Below are positions 1 to 7,690 of a stretch of 32,880 nt of DNA, in pieces. The stretch spans positions 1 through 32,880 of the forward strand of contig RFQA01000011.1 of assembly GCA_009925925.1 (NCBI GenBank), written 5' to 3'. The number at the start of each line of letters is the position of its first letter. Within the stretch, counting starts at the first letter, position 1. Position numbers and translations under genes: made by a program. A model generated the notes under the pieces. It saw only the letters and a program-made list of their open reading frames with translations, made no database searches and had not been told where the DNA came from. This DNA is from Betaproteobacteria bacterium (GTDB lineage Bacteria; Pseudomonadota; Gammaproteobacteria; Burkholderiales; Burkholderiaceae_C).

Positions 1-605
1 ACCTTCCACACAGACGCGGTATCGGTCAAGATCAACCGGTCCAGCACGCTGCCGCTGGGCTGCAGGATGCCGACCACGGTGTAGGCGTTCTCCCCATGGG
101 TGTGGCCACCCGCGCCCAAACCGTGCGAGCCCACAAAAGTCTGGCCCAGCTGCAGGCCCATACGCTTGGCAACGGCTGACCCCAGCACGGCCTGCATGGG
201 TTGGGTCCAGAGCGCACCTTGGGCCAGCTGCGCATCGTAGTGGTCCACATAGGCGGTCGAGGTACCCGCGATGCGGTAGCCCCCGAAGTTGTCGCCCAAA
301 CTGATGGGAATGATCTTCGCCACCAGGGGGTTCTTGACCAGTTCATTCACCGCCTGAAGCGGCACGTTGCCCGGTGGCACGTCAATATGCAGCACGCCAG
401 AGAGGATGAGCTGCATGGGGCTGCCCTTGGCGCCCACCACCACGTCGATCCCTGCCAAGTCACGGTCAAAGGCCTTACTGAGCTGTGCGCCCACCAGCAA
501 CAAAAAGGTAATCGACGCCAGCCCCAGGCTCAGCAGTAAAAGATTAAGTGCAGCGCCCAAGGGGCGGGACCACAGATAGCGCCATGCAAAGAAAAGAGTT
601 TTCAT
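1..605 (-). CDS. ABC transporter permease, FtsX/MacB-like (partial, runs off window start)
   Basis: Manual minus-strand translation from ATG at 605: MKTLFFAWRYLWSRPLGAALNLLLLSLGLASITFLLLVGAQLSKAFDRDLAGIDVVVGAKGSPMQLILSGVLHID...; N-terminal TM followed by MacB/FtsX-like periplasmic region; open to the window edge. Confidence 0.8.
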   Translation of the reverse strand, partial: MKTLFFAWRYLWSRPLGAALNLLLLSLGLASITFLLLVGAQLSKAFDRDLAGIDVVVGAKGSPMQLILSGVLHIDVPPGNVPLQAVNELVKNPLVAKIIPISLGDNFGGYRIAGTSTAYVDHYDAQLAQGALWTQPMQAVLGSAVAKRMGLQLGQTFVGSHGLGAGGHTHGENAYTVVGILQPSGSVLDRLILTDTASVWK

Positions 606-608
606 GAT

Positions 609-662
609 GCTACGCTTTTGATAGCTGCTCGCGGCTTAATGACAGGCGCTGGAAGCCTATTT
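609..662 (+). repeat. Dispersed ~55-60 bp repeat, copy 1
   Basis: GCTACGCTTTTGATAGCTGCTCGCGGCTTAATGACAGGCGCTGGAAGCCTATTT; shares ATAGCTGCTCGCG and GGCGCT..A.GCCTATTT with the other copies. Confidence 0.65.
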
Positions 663-1287
663 GACCATCGGAAGTCGGTGGAACCAGTGCCGCAACCCGC
701 GCATCGTGCGTGGCGATCACCAGCGTGGCGCCTTGTTGGGCTGCGGTGGAGAGCAGCAGGCTCACCGCTTGGGCAGCCGATTCGTCGTCCAGGCTGGCGG
801 TGGGTTCATCAGCCAGCAGCACTTGGGGCTTGAGCAGCACCGCACGCGCCAACGCCACCCGCTGCGCCTGCCCGCCGGAGAGTTGGCTGGGCAAGCGTTT
901 GACCAGCTCAGCGACTCCTAGCGCAGCCAACGCGCTGTGGATACGGGCAGTGTCTTCAGCCTGCCCGGCGGCCCATTGCGCCATGGCCAGGTTTTGCTGC
1001 ACGGTGAGCGCCTCGCTCAAATGCAGCTTTTGCGGCAAAAAGCCGATGGCGCCCGCACGCCAGGCGTCTGCCGCCGCACCGCGCAAGGCGGTGACGTCTT
1101 GGCCCGCCACGTGCAACGTACCCGCAGCCGGCGCCACCAACGCGGCCACCATCGCAAGCCAGGTGGACTTGCCGCTGCCCGACGGGCCGCTGAGCAAAAG
1201 CACGGCGCCTTGGGGCACCTGCACATCGGGAAAATGCAACTCGCTGCCGCCGGGGTAGCGGTAGCGCAGACCTTGGCTGTGGATCAT
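610..1287 (-). CDS. ABC transporter ATP-binding protein (LolD/MacB-like)
   Basis: Walker A GPSGSGKS, signature LSGGQAQR, Walker B VLLADEPT. Start MIHSQGLRYRYPGG at 1287 (ATGA overlap with the zur stop) preferred to the longer track ORF. Confidence 0.88.
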   Translation of the reverse strand: MIHSQGLRYRYPGGSELHFPDVQVPQGAVLLLSGPSGSGKSTWLAMVAALVAPAAGTLHVAGQDVTALRGAAADAWRAGAIGFLPQKLHLSEALTVQQNLAMAQWAAGQAEDTARIHSALAALGVAELVKRLPSQLSGGQAQRVALARAVLLKPQVLLADEPTASLDDESAAQAVSLLLSTAAQQGATLVIATHDARVAALVPPTSDGQIGFQRLSLSREQLSKA

Positions 1288-1787
1288 GCGGCGGCCCCAG
1301 CGTTGGCGCAGTCGGCGCATACGCCCTTCACTGCAAAGTCGAGGTGCAGATCGGTGTAGCCCAAAGCGCGCAGGGATTCGATGGCGGTCTGCGCCGCCTT
1401 TTCCAGATCCACCGCCTGCAGTGCGCCGGCCAAGGGGCTGTCGCGGTGGCAACTCTGGCACTCAAAGTGCGGGGTGGCGTGCACGCTCGCCGGCATGGCC
1501 TGGTAGCGGCGCACCCGCTGGCTGTCCACCCGGCACAGCAGCAGGCCCACCTGGGTCAGGCGGTCAATCAGGCGGTAAAGGGTCACGCGGTCCAGCGGCT
1601 CGGCGTGGTCACCAGACAGCGACTCCTGCAACTGCGCATGGGTGTAGCTGGTGTCGGGGTGGGCCAGCAACCAGCCCAGCACGCGGCGCGCCGCCGCCGT
1701 GCGGCGCAGGCCGTGGGCCGACAGCAGCGCGTCAATCGGGTCGTCGCCCTTGAGTACGGGCGGGGCCGGTGGGTTCACAGAAGCCAT
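1284..1787 (-). CDS. zur: Fur-family transcriptional regulator, probable zinc uptake regulator
   Basis: Fur-like winged helix (RVTLYRLIDRLTQVGLL) and CxxC pairs (FECQSCH, GVCADCANAG); divergent from znuCBA. MASVN start at 1787 has upstream GAGGA; the longer track start lies inside an operator palindrome. Confidence 0.85.
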   Translation of the reverse strand: MASVNPPAPPVLKGDDPIDALLSAHGLRRTAAARRVLGWLLAHPDTSYTHAQLQESLSGDHAEPLDRVTLYRLIDRLTQVGLLLCRVDSQRVRRYQAMPASVHATPHFECQSCHRDSPLAGALQAVDLEKAAQTAIESLRALGYTDLHLDFAVKGVCADCANAGAAA

Positions 1788-1804
1788 CAGAATATCCTCA
1801 AAAA

Positions 1805-1873
1805 TGCAATTCAGTTGCAATAGTCATTTAGATGCAACCAAGTTGCGTTAGACTATATCGCAATTTAGTTGCA
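1805..1873. promoter_or_regulatory. Three tandem TGCAA-N5-TTGCA palindromes, putative Zur operators
   Basis: TGCAATTCAGTTGCA (1805-1819), TGCAACCAAGTTGCG (1833-1847), CGCAATTTAGTTGCA (1859-1873) between divergent zur and znu genes. Confidence 0.75.
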
Positions 1874-1888
1874 TTATGAGAGTGCTTT

Positions 1889-2038
1889 GTGACAGTTCCC
1901 CGCCCTACCCGCCAACTTTACAAACACCCCGGATTCCTGGCCCTGCCCGCATGGCAGCGCGTCGCCATCACCCTGCCGGCCCTCGCCCTGCTCTGGTTGG
2001 GCGTGTGGTGGGCCAGCCTGGAAGCGGCGTCGCTATGA
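1889..2038 (+). CDS. Putative 49-aa single-TM small protein upstream of znuC
   Basis: GTG start; VTVPRPTRQLYKHPGFLALPAWQRVAITLPALALLWLGVWWASLEAASL; stop overlaps the znuC ATG (ATGA). Confidence 0.45.
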   Translation: MTVPRPTRQLYKHPGFLALPAWQRVAITLPALALLWLGVWWASLEAASL

Positions 2039-2871
2039 ACCGCACAAAACAGACTGCTCATCCCACTGCCTCGGAAGCGGTTGCGGCCATCACGCTGCAC
2101 CAGGTGAGTGGCCACTTTGCGCAGGGCTCGCTCACAGCAGTGATCGGGCCCAACGGCGCGGGCAAAAGCACCCTACTCAAAAGCCTGGCCGGCCTGTTGA
2201 AGCCCGAGCGGCCTGCCCGCATAGAACGCGCGCCGGGTTTGCGTCTGGCCTACCTGCCGCAGCACAGCGAGCTGGACCGCAGCTTCCCTTTGGACGTGAG
2301 CGACTGCGTGCTCATGGGCCTGTGGGCGCAGACCGGGGCTTTCGGCAGCGCCAGAGCGGCCATGCTGGCGCGGGTCGATGCTGCGCTGGAGGCGGTGGGC
2401 CTGCAAGGCTTTGAGCGCCGCCCGGTAGGCACGCTCTCCAGCGGGCAGTTGCAGCGCGCCCTGTTTGCCCGCCTGCTGGTGCAGGACGCCGACATCATCC
2501 TGCTGGACGAACCCTTCAACGCGGTGGACAGCAAAACCACCGCCAGCCTGCTGACATTGGTGCAGCAGTGGCACCGCCAGGGCCGCACCGTGGTGGCCGT
2601 GCTGCATGACGATGCGCAAGTGAGGGAGCATTTCCCCCAGACCCTCTTGCTGGCGCGCGAGTGCATTGCCTGGGGTACCACGGCCGAGGTGCTGACCGAC
2701 GCCAACCTGCAGCACGCCCGCGCCATGGCCGAGGCCTGGGATGGCGATGAACACCCCCCGGCTTGCCCACTGCGTGTGGCCGCTTTCCCCCTTGCAGGGG
2801 GCAACACCGGTGGCCCGGCGGAGCCGGCTCCACGGTGTTCCGCGGCGTTGCAAGAAGTGGCGTTCCCATGA
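2035..2871 (+). CDS. znuC: Zinc ABC transporter ATP-binding protein
   Basis: Walker A GPNGAGKST, LSSGQLQRALFARLL, LLDEPFNAVD; followed by znuB and znuA. Start MNRTKQ at 2035. Confidence 0.88.
   Translation: MNRTKQTAHPTASEAVAAITLHQVSGHFAQGSLTAVIGPNGAGKSTLLKSLAGLLKPERPARIERAPGLRLAYLPQHSELDRSFPLDVSDCVLMGLWAQTGAFGSARAAMLARVDAALEAVGLQGFERRPVGTLSSGQLQRALFARLLVQDADIILLDEPFNAVDSKTTASLLTLVQQWHRQGRTVVAVLHDDAQVREHFPQTLLLARECIAWGTTAEVLTDANLQHARAMAEAWDGDEHPPACPLRVAAFPLAGGNTGGPAEPAPRCSAALQEVAFP
2753..2850. repeat. REP-like palindromic element in the 3' end of znuC
   Basis: CCCCCTTGCAGGGGG and CACCGGTGGCCCGGCGGAGCCGGCTCCACGGTG palindromic segments, encoding the atypical tail HPPACPLRVAAFPLAGGNTGGPAEPAPRCSAA. 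Confidence 0.5.
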
Positions 2872-3755
2872 CGCTGCTGCCAGTGCTGTGGGAAGCCCTG
2901 ATCTCCCCCTTCTCCGAATTCGCCTTCATGCGCCGGGCGCTGGTGGCCACGCTGGCCTTGTCACTGAGCGCCGCACCCTTGGGCGTGTTTTTGACGCTGC
3001 GTCGTATGAGCCTCTTGGGCGACGCGCTCAGCCATGCGGTGCTGCCCGGTGTAGCCATCGGATTCATGGTGAGCGGCCTGTCGCTCACCGCCATGGCGCT
3101 GGGCGGTGTGATCGCGGGCCTGCTGGTGGCGGGCATGGCAGGTGCGGTGAGCCGTTTCACCACCCTGAAAGAAGACGCCAGCCTGGCAGCCATTTACCTA
3201 GTGGCCCTCGCGCTGGGCGTGACCTTGATTGCGGGCCACGGCACGCAGCTGGACTTGCTGCACATCCTGTTCGGCAGCGCACTGGGCGTGGACGGCGATG
3301 GCCTGCTGATGGTTGCTGGCGTGTCTACCTTCAGCGTCCTGACGCTTGCGCTCATGTACCGGGGGCTGGTGCTGGAAACCTTTGACCCTGTGTTTTTGAG
3401 TGCACACCGCAGCGGCGTGCCGCCTTGGGTCTGGCAGCAGGGCTTTTTGATGCTGGTGGTGCTCAATCTGGTGGCGGGCTTTCAGACCCTCGGCACGCTC
3501 ATGGCCGTGGGGCTGATGATGCTGCCCGCCGTGAGCGCCCGCCTGTGGCACGACACCCTGCCCGCGCAACTGCTCAATGCCAGCGTGCAAGCGGCGCTGG
3601 CCGGCGTGGCCGGGCTGCTGCTGTCTTACCACTTCGACACGCCCTCGGGCCCCACCATCATCGGCTGCGCCGGGGCGCTCTACGCCGCCTCTTTGTTGCT
3701 CGCGCCCGGTGGCTGGCTGCCCCGCCGCTGGATGCGATCCCACCGCGTGGCCTGA
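2868..3755 (+). CDS. znuB: Zinc ABC transporter permease
   Basis: MTLLPVLWEALISPFSEFAFMRRALVATLALSLSAAPLGVFLTLRRMSLLGDALSHAVLPGVAIGF, ABC-3 family; ATGA overlap with znuC. Confidence 0.9.
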   Translation: MTLLPVLWEALISPFSEFAFMRRALVATLALSLSAAPLGVFLTLRRMSLLGDALSHAVLPGVAIGFMVSGLSLTAMALGGVIAGLLVAGMAGAVSRFTTLKEDASLAAIYLVALALGVTLIAGHGTQLDLLHILFGSALGVDGDGLLMVAGVSTFSVLTLALMYRGLVLETFDPVFLSAHRSGVPPWVWQQGFLMLVVLNLVAGFQTLGTLMAVGLMMLPAVSARLWHDTLPAQLLNASVQAALAGVAGLLLSYHFDTPSGPTIIGCAGALYAASLLLAPGGWLPRRWMRSHRVA

Positions 3756-3815
3756 GCTACGACCCATCTGCATTTCTTTCCTATTTCCACTCCACAACCC
3801 AACCTGCATATCACC

Positions 3816-4757
3816 ATGACTGCATTCGACACCCTCTCGCTCTCCGCCATCCCCCGCCGTTTTCTCTTGGCCAGTGCCACCGCCCTGGCCTTGCTGGGCA
3901 GCCAAGCCTTCGCGGCCGACAAGCTGCCGGTAACCGCCAGCTTCAGCATTCTGGGCGATCTGGTGCGCGTGGTCGGTGGCGACCGGGTGGCCGTCACCAC
4001 CTTGGTCGGCCCCAATGAAGATGCCCATGTGTTTGAAGCCAAGCCCACTGACGCCAAAACCTTGTTGGAATCCAAACTGGTCGTCACCAACGGATTGGGC
4101 TTTGAACCCTGGGCTGCCAAGCTCATCAAGTCAGCAGGCTACAAGGGCGAGACTGTGGCAGCTACTAAAGGGGTGAAGCCACGACATATGGAGGAAGAGA
4201 AAGGCCACGCCGGCCACGCACACGAAGAAACCGACCCCCACGCCTGGCAAAACCCCGGCAATGTGGTGCTGTACGTGCGCAACATTGCAGCCGGTTTGGC
4301 CAAAGTGGACACTGCAGGTGCCGCCACTTACCAAGCCAACGCCGAGGCCTATGTGAAAGAGCTGCAAGCGCTGGACAGCTGGGCCAAAGAGCAGATCGCC
4401 AACATTCCGGCAGACAAACGCAAGGTCATCACCTCGCACGATGCATTTGGCTACTTTTCAGCGCAGTACGGCGTGAAGTTTTTGGCCCCGCAAGGCGTGA
4501 ACACTGAAGCCGAGCCCAGCGCCAAACAAGTGGCCCAGCTGATCCAACAAATCCAGCGCGAAAAAATCCGCGCCGTGTTTGTGGAAAACATGAGCACGCC
4601 GAAGCTCATCGCCCAACTCAGCAAAGACGCCGGTGCCACCCTGGGCGCCAGCCTGTATGCCGACGCACTGTCCACCGCGGACCAGCCAGGCGCTACCTAC
4701 TTGAAGATGATGCGTCACAACGTGACCCAGCTGGTCGCAGGGATGAAGTTGAACTGA
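3816..4757 (+). CDS. znuA: Zinc ABC transporter substrate-binding protein
   Basis: Signal peptide, His-rich loop (HMEEEKGHAGHAHEETDPHAWQNPGN), VENMSTPKLIAQLSKDAG; downstream of znuCB. Confidence 0.92.
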   Translation: MTAFDTLSLSAIPRRFLLASATALALLGSQAFAADKLPVTASFSILGDLVRVVGGDRVAVTTLVGPNEDAHVFEAKPTDAKTLLESKLVVTNGLGFEPWAAKLIKSAGYKGETVAATKGVKPRHMEEEKGHAGHAHEETDPHAWQNPGNVVLYVRNIAAGLAKVDTAGAATYQANAEAYVKELQALDSWAKEQIANIPADKRKVITSHDAFGYFSAQYGVKFLAPQGVNTEAEPSAKQVAQLIQQIQREKIRAVFVENMSTPKLIAQLSKDAGATLGASLYADALSTADQPGATYLKMMRHNVTQLVAGMKLN

Positions 4758-4767
4758 CACCGGTTTT

Positions 4768-4824
4768 TGCTATACATTCAGGAGCTGCCCGCGCATATTC
4801 TGCGGGCGCCACAGGCGTTTTTGG
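4768..4824 (+). repeat. Dispersed ~55-60 bp repeat, copy 2
   Basis: GCTATACATTCAGGAGCTGCCCGCGCATATTCTGCGGGCGCCACAGGCGTTTTTGG; begins about 10 nt after the znuA stop. Confidence 0.7.
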
Positions 4825-4876
4825 CGCAAATTTCACAATATTGTTTGAATCTGCACAGTTTCCACACTTAAGCACC

Positions 4877-5074
4877 ATGGCAAGCGACAAAGAACCCAAT
4901 ATCTGGCTCATTGTGCTCAAGCTGGCCGCAGGCGCGGCGGCATTGGCAGGTTTGGTATGGCTGGCGCTTTGGTACAGCGAAAACTATGGCACCGGTCAGC
5001 CCATGACCCCACCGCTCAAGCCCAAGATGGACTGGGGCATCGCGAACGATTCCCCCATCCGCAACAACCGCTAA
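4877..5074 (+). CDS. Small single-TM hypothetical protein
   Basis: MASDKEPNIWLIVLKLAAGAAALAGLVWLALWYSENYGTGQPMTPPLKPKMDWGIANDSPIRNNR. Confidence 0.6.
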   Translation: MASDKEPNIWLIVLKLAAGAAALAGLVWLALWYSENYGTGQPMTPPLKPKMDWGIANDSPIRNNR

Positions 5075-5084
5075 GAATTTACCT

Positions 5085-5101
5085 AAAGCCCCTCAGGCTT
5101 T
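5085..5101. terminator. Possible short bidirectional terminator between the hypothetical gene and msrA
   Basis: AAAGCC-CCTCA-GGCTTT between convergent 3' ends; short stem and no long T-tract. Confidence 0.35.
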
Positions 5102-5635
5102 CTGCAAGCGCGCGAAAGTCTTGCGGAACTTCGCCACCTTGGGCGCCGCCACCGCCATGCAATAGCCTTGCGTCGGGTTGCGGGCAAAAAAGTCCTGGTG
5201 GTAGGCCTCGGCAGGCCAATAGTTTTGAACCGGGAGAACTTCGGTCACGATAGGTCGACCGTAGTGCCCGCTGGCGGTCAGCTCGGCGATGATCGCGCGG
5301 GCCTCGGCCTCTTGCTCCGGGGTGGAAAAGTAGATGCCGCTACGGTACTGCGTGCCGGTGTCATTGCCCTGACGGTTCATGGTGGTCGGGTCGTGGATCA
5401 CGAAAAAGATTTCCAGCAATTCGCGGGTGCTCACTACCGCCGGGTCGTACACCAGCTTCACCACTTCATTGTGGCCGGTCGTCCCGGTGCACACAGCTTC
5501 GTAGCTGGGCTGGTGCAAGTGGCCATTGCTGTACCCCGACTCCACATCAACCACCCCCATCACCTCGACAAACACCGACTCGGTGCACCAGAAGCATCCG
5601 CCTCCCAGGGTGATGGTTTGGTGTGTGGTGCTCAT
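5093..5635 (-). CDS. msrA: Peptide-methionine (S)-S-oxide reductase
   Basis: GGGCFWCTE active site, GYSNGH, EVVKLVYDP, GTQYRSGIYF. Start MSTTHQTITLGGG at 5635. Confidence 0.95.
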   Translation of the reverse strand: MSTTHQTITLGGGCFWCTESVFVEVMGVVDVESGYSNGHLHQPSYEAVCTGTTGHNEVVKLVYDPAVVSTRELLEIFFVIHDPTTMNRQGNDTGTQYRSGIYFSTPEQEAEARAIIAELTASGHYGRPIVTEVLPVQNYWPAEAYHQDFFARNPTQGYCMAVAAPKVAKFRKTFARLQKA

Positions 5636-5813
5636 GGGGGACTCCTGAAAAGAATGGGGTTCACAGCGCCGTGGCACGATGCCCGGGCACAAGCTCAGTC
5701 GGTTGAACGCCCTGAATCTTACGGAAGAGCCCGATTTTTTGGTGCGGCAAGGGCAATGCACAGACGGTTTGCACAACTTTGCACAAACTGCCCGACACGG
5801 GAAACCTCTTGGA

Positions 5814-5863
5814 TTGACACTCAGGGGCGGCACCGGTACATTAATAACCAACCAGTCAGTAAT
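5814..5863 (+). promoter_or_regulatory. Sigma70-like promoter and putative TetR operator upstream of tetR-RND
   Basis: TTGACA (5814-5819), 17-bp spacer, TACATT (5837-5842); imperfect palindrome AACCAACCAGTCAGTAA just before the ATG at 5866. Confidence 0.6.
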
Positions 5864-5865
5864 TT

Positions 5866-6552
5866 ATGCCAACCCTCCCCACCCTTTGTGACATTGCTTC
5901 CAGCGCGCGTGCCAAGCGCGAGCGGCGCAAAGACGCACGCCCGGGTGAGTTGCTGGCAGCCGCACTGGAACTGTTTGTGGAAAAAGGCTTTGCCGCCACC
6001 CGCGCCGAAGAAGTCGCCAAGCTGGCCGGCGTGTCCAAGGGCACCTTGTTCTTGTATTTCTCCAGCAAGGAAGAGCTGTTCAAAGCCGTGGTGCGCGAAA
6101 ACATTTCGGGCCGCTTCTCCGAATGGAGCGCCGAGTTGGAAACCTTTGAAGGTAACAGCGCCGACCTCTTGCGCTACTGCATGACGGCTTGGTGGGAACG
6201 CGTGGGCTCCACCAAGGCTTCCGGCATTTCCAAGCTGATGATGAGTGAAGCGGGCAATTTTCCAGAACTTACCGCTTTCTACCAAGAGGAAGTCGTCAAA
6301 CCCGGAAACGACCTGATCCGCCGCGTCTTGCAGCGGGGCGTGGCTTCCGGAGAGTTCCGGCAGTTGAATGTGGAATACGGCGTGTACCTCTTGCTCGCCC
6401 CCATGATGTTTCTGGCCCTGTGGCGCCACTCCATCGGGCCCTGCGTGGCGGGCAATGGAGAACTGGACCCCATTGCTTACCTGAATACCCATATCGACAA
6501 CCTGCTGCTGGGGCTGACAGTCCGCACACCTGCCGCACCCAACGCCTCCTGA
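5866..6552 (+). CDS. TetR/AcrR-family transcriptional regulator
   Basis: LLAAALELFVEKGFAATRAEEVAKLAGVSKGTLFLYFSSKEELFKAVVRE HTH. Confidence 0.93.
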   Translation: MPTLPTLCDIASSARAKRERRKDARPGELLAAALELFVEKGFAATRAEEVAKLAGVSKGTLFLYFSSKEELFKAVVRENISGRFSEWSAELETFEGNSADLLRYCMTAWWERVGSTKASGISKLMMSEAGNFPELTAFYQEEVVKPGNDLIRRVLQRGVASGEFRQLNVEYGVYLLLAPMMFLALWRHSIGPCVAGNGELDPIAYLNTHIDNLLLGLTVRTPAAPNAS

Positions 6553-6556
6553 CACT

Positions 6557-7690
6557 ATGAAACCCTGGATCAAATGGACCACCGTGGCCGTCAGTCTGGC
6601 CGTCGTCGCCGGTATAGGCATGCGGCTCGTCGCCGGCAACAAAGCCAAGAAAGAAGTGCTGGAAAGTCAGCAGGCTGCACTCAAAGTGCCGGTGAGTCTG
6701 GAGCTGGGTGCTGCCGATCTGGTGCGTGCAAACACCGTGGAGCTCACCCGAACCCTGCCGGTGTCCGGCCCGATCAAAGCGGTGAGCTCAGCCTTTGTGA
6801 AAGCCCGTGTCGCCGGCGAACTGCAAGGACTGACCGTGCGCGAAGGCGATATGGTCAAAGCCGGCCAAGTGCTGGCGCGCGTGGACTCCACGGAATACCA
6901 GGCCCGCACCCGCCAAGCACAACAGCAAGCCGAATCCGCCAAAGCGCAGGTGGATATCGCCCGCCGCAGCTTTGAGAACAACCGCAAGTTGGTAGACCAA
7001 GGCTTTATTTCCCAGACTGCACTGGAGTCCTCCAGCGCCAGCCTTGCAGCTGCCGAGGCCTCTTACCGCGCTGCGATGGCGGGCGTGGATGTGGCGGCCA
7101 AATCCCTGGAAGATACGGTGCTGCGCGCACCCATTTCAGGCCAGGTGGCACAGCGCCTGACCCAACCCGGCGAACGCGTTGCGATCGATGCGCGCGTGCT
7201 GGAAATCGTGGACTTGAGCCGCCTCGAGGTGGAAGCCAATCTGGCCGCGGCCGACTCACTGGGCGTGAAACCCGGACAAACTGCGCAACTGACGGTAGAG
7301 GGCTCTGCACAGCGCCTGCAAGCCCGCGTGGCTCGCATCAACCCCAGCGCAGTGGCGGGCAGCCGCTCTGTGCTGGTGTATTTGAGCCTGGAAAAGCCTG
7401 AAGGCCTGCGCCAGGGCCTGTTCGCCCAAGGCGCACTGGCAGTGGGTGTCAGCCGCACATTGGCCTTGCCGGTGAGCGCCATACGTACCGACAAGCCACA
7501 ACCCTATGTGCAGTGGGTGCAGGACAACAAAGTCGCCCACCAGACGGTGGAACTGGGCGAGCGCGGTGATGCAAATGGCGTGGCCATGGTCAGCGTCAAG
7601 GGCATCCCCGAAGGTACTCCGGTGTTGGCGGGCGCAGTGGGCGCCCTGCGTGCGGGAACCGCTATCAAAAACGCAGCAGGTAGCAACTGA
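6557..7690 (+). CDS. RND efflux periplasmic adaptor (membrane fusion protein)
   Basis: VARVDSTEYQARTRQAQQQAESAKAQ and APISGQVAQRLTQPGERV typical of HlyD/AcrA family; next to the RND permease. Confidence 0.92.
   Translation: MKPWIKWTTVAVSLAVVAGIGMRLVAGNKAKKEVLESQQAALKVPVSLELGAADLVRANTVELTRTLPVSGPIKAVSSAFVKARVAGELQGLTVREGDMVKAGQVLARVDSTEYQARTRQAQQQAESAKAQVDIARRSFENNRKLVDQGFISQTALESSSASLAAAEASYRAAMAGVDVAAKSLEDTVLRAPISGQVAQRLTQPGERVAIDARVLEIVDLSRLEVEANLAAADSLGVKPGQTAQLTVEGSAQRLQARVARINPSAVAGSRSVLVYLSLEKPEGLRQGLFAQGALAVGVSRTLALPVSAIRTDKPQPYVQWVQDNKVAHQTVELGERGDANGVAMVSVKGIPEGTPVLAGAVGALRAGTAIKNAAGSN

Noticed and set aside
3198-4028. 276-aa minus-strand ORF antisense to znuB/znuA
   Set aside because: Low-complexity Gly/Gln/His composition; overlaps two confident CDSs.
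7660-7690. GCTATCAAAAACGCAGCAGGTAGC at the end of the MFP gene as a sixth repeat copy
   Set aside because: Only the first ~11 nt resemble the repeat; the CTGCTCGCGCA and GGCGCT cores are missing.
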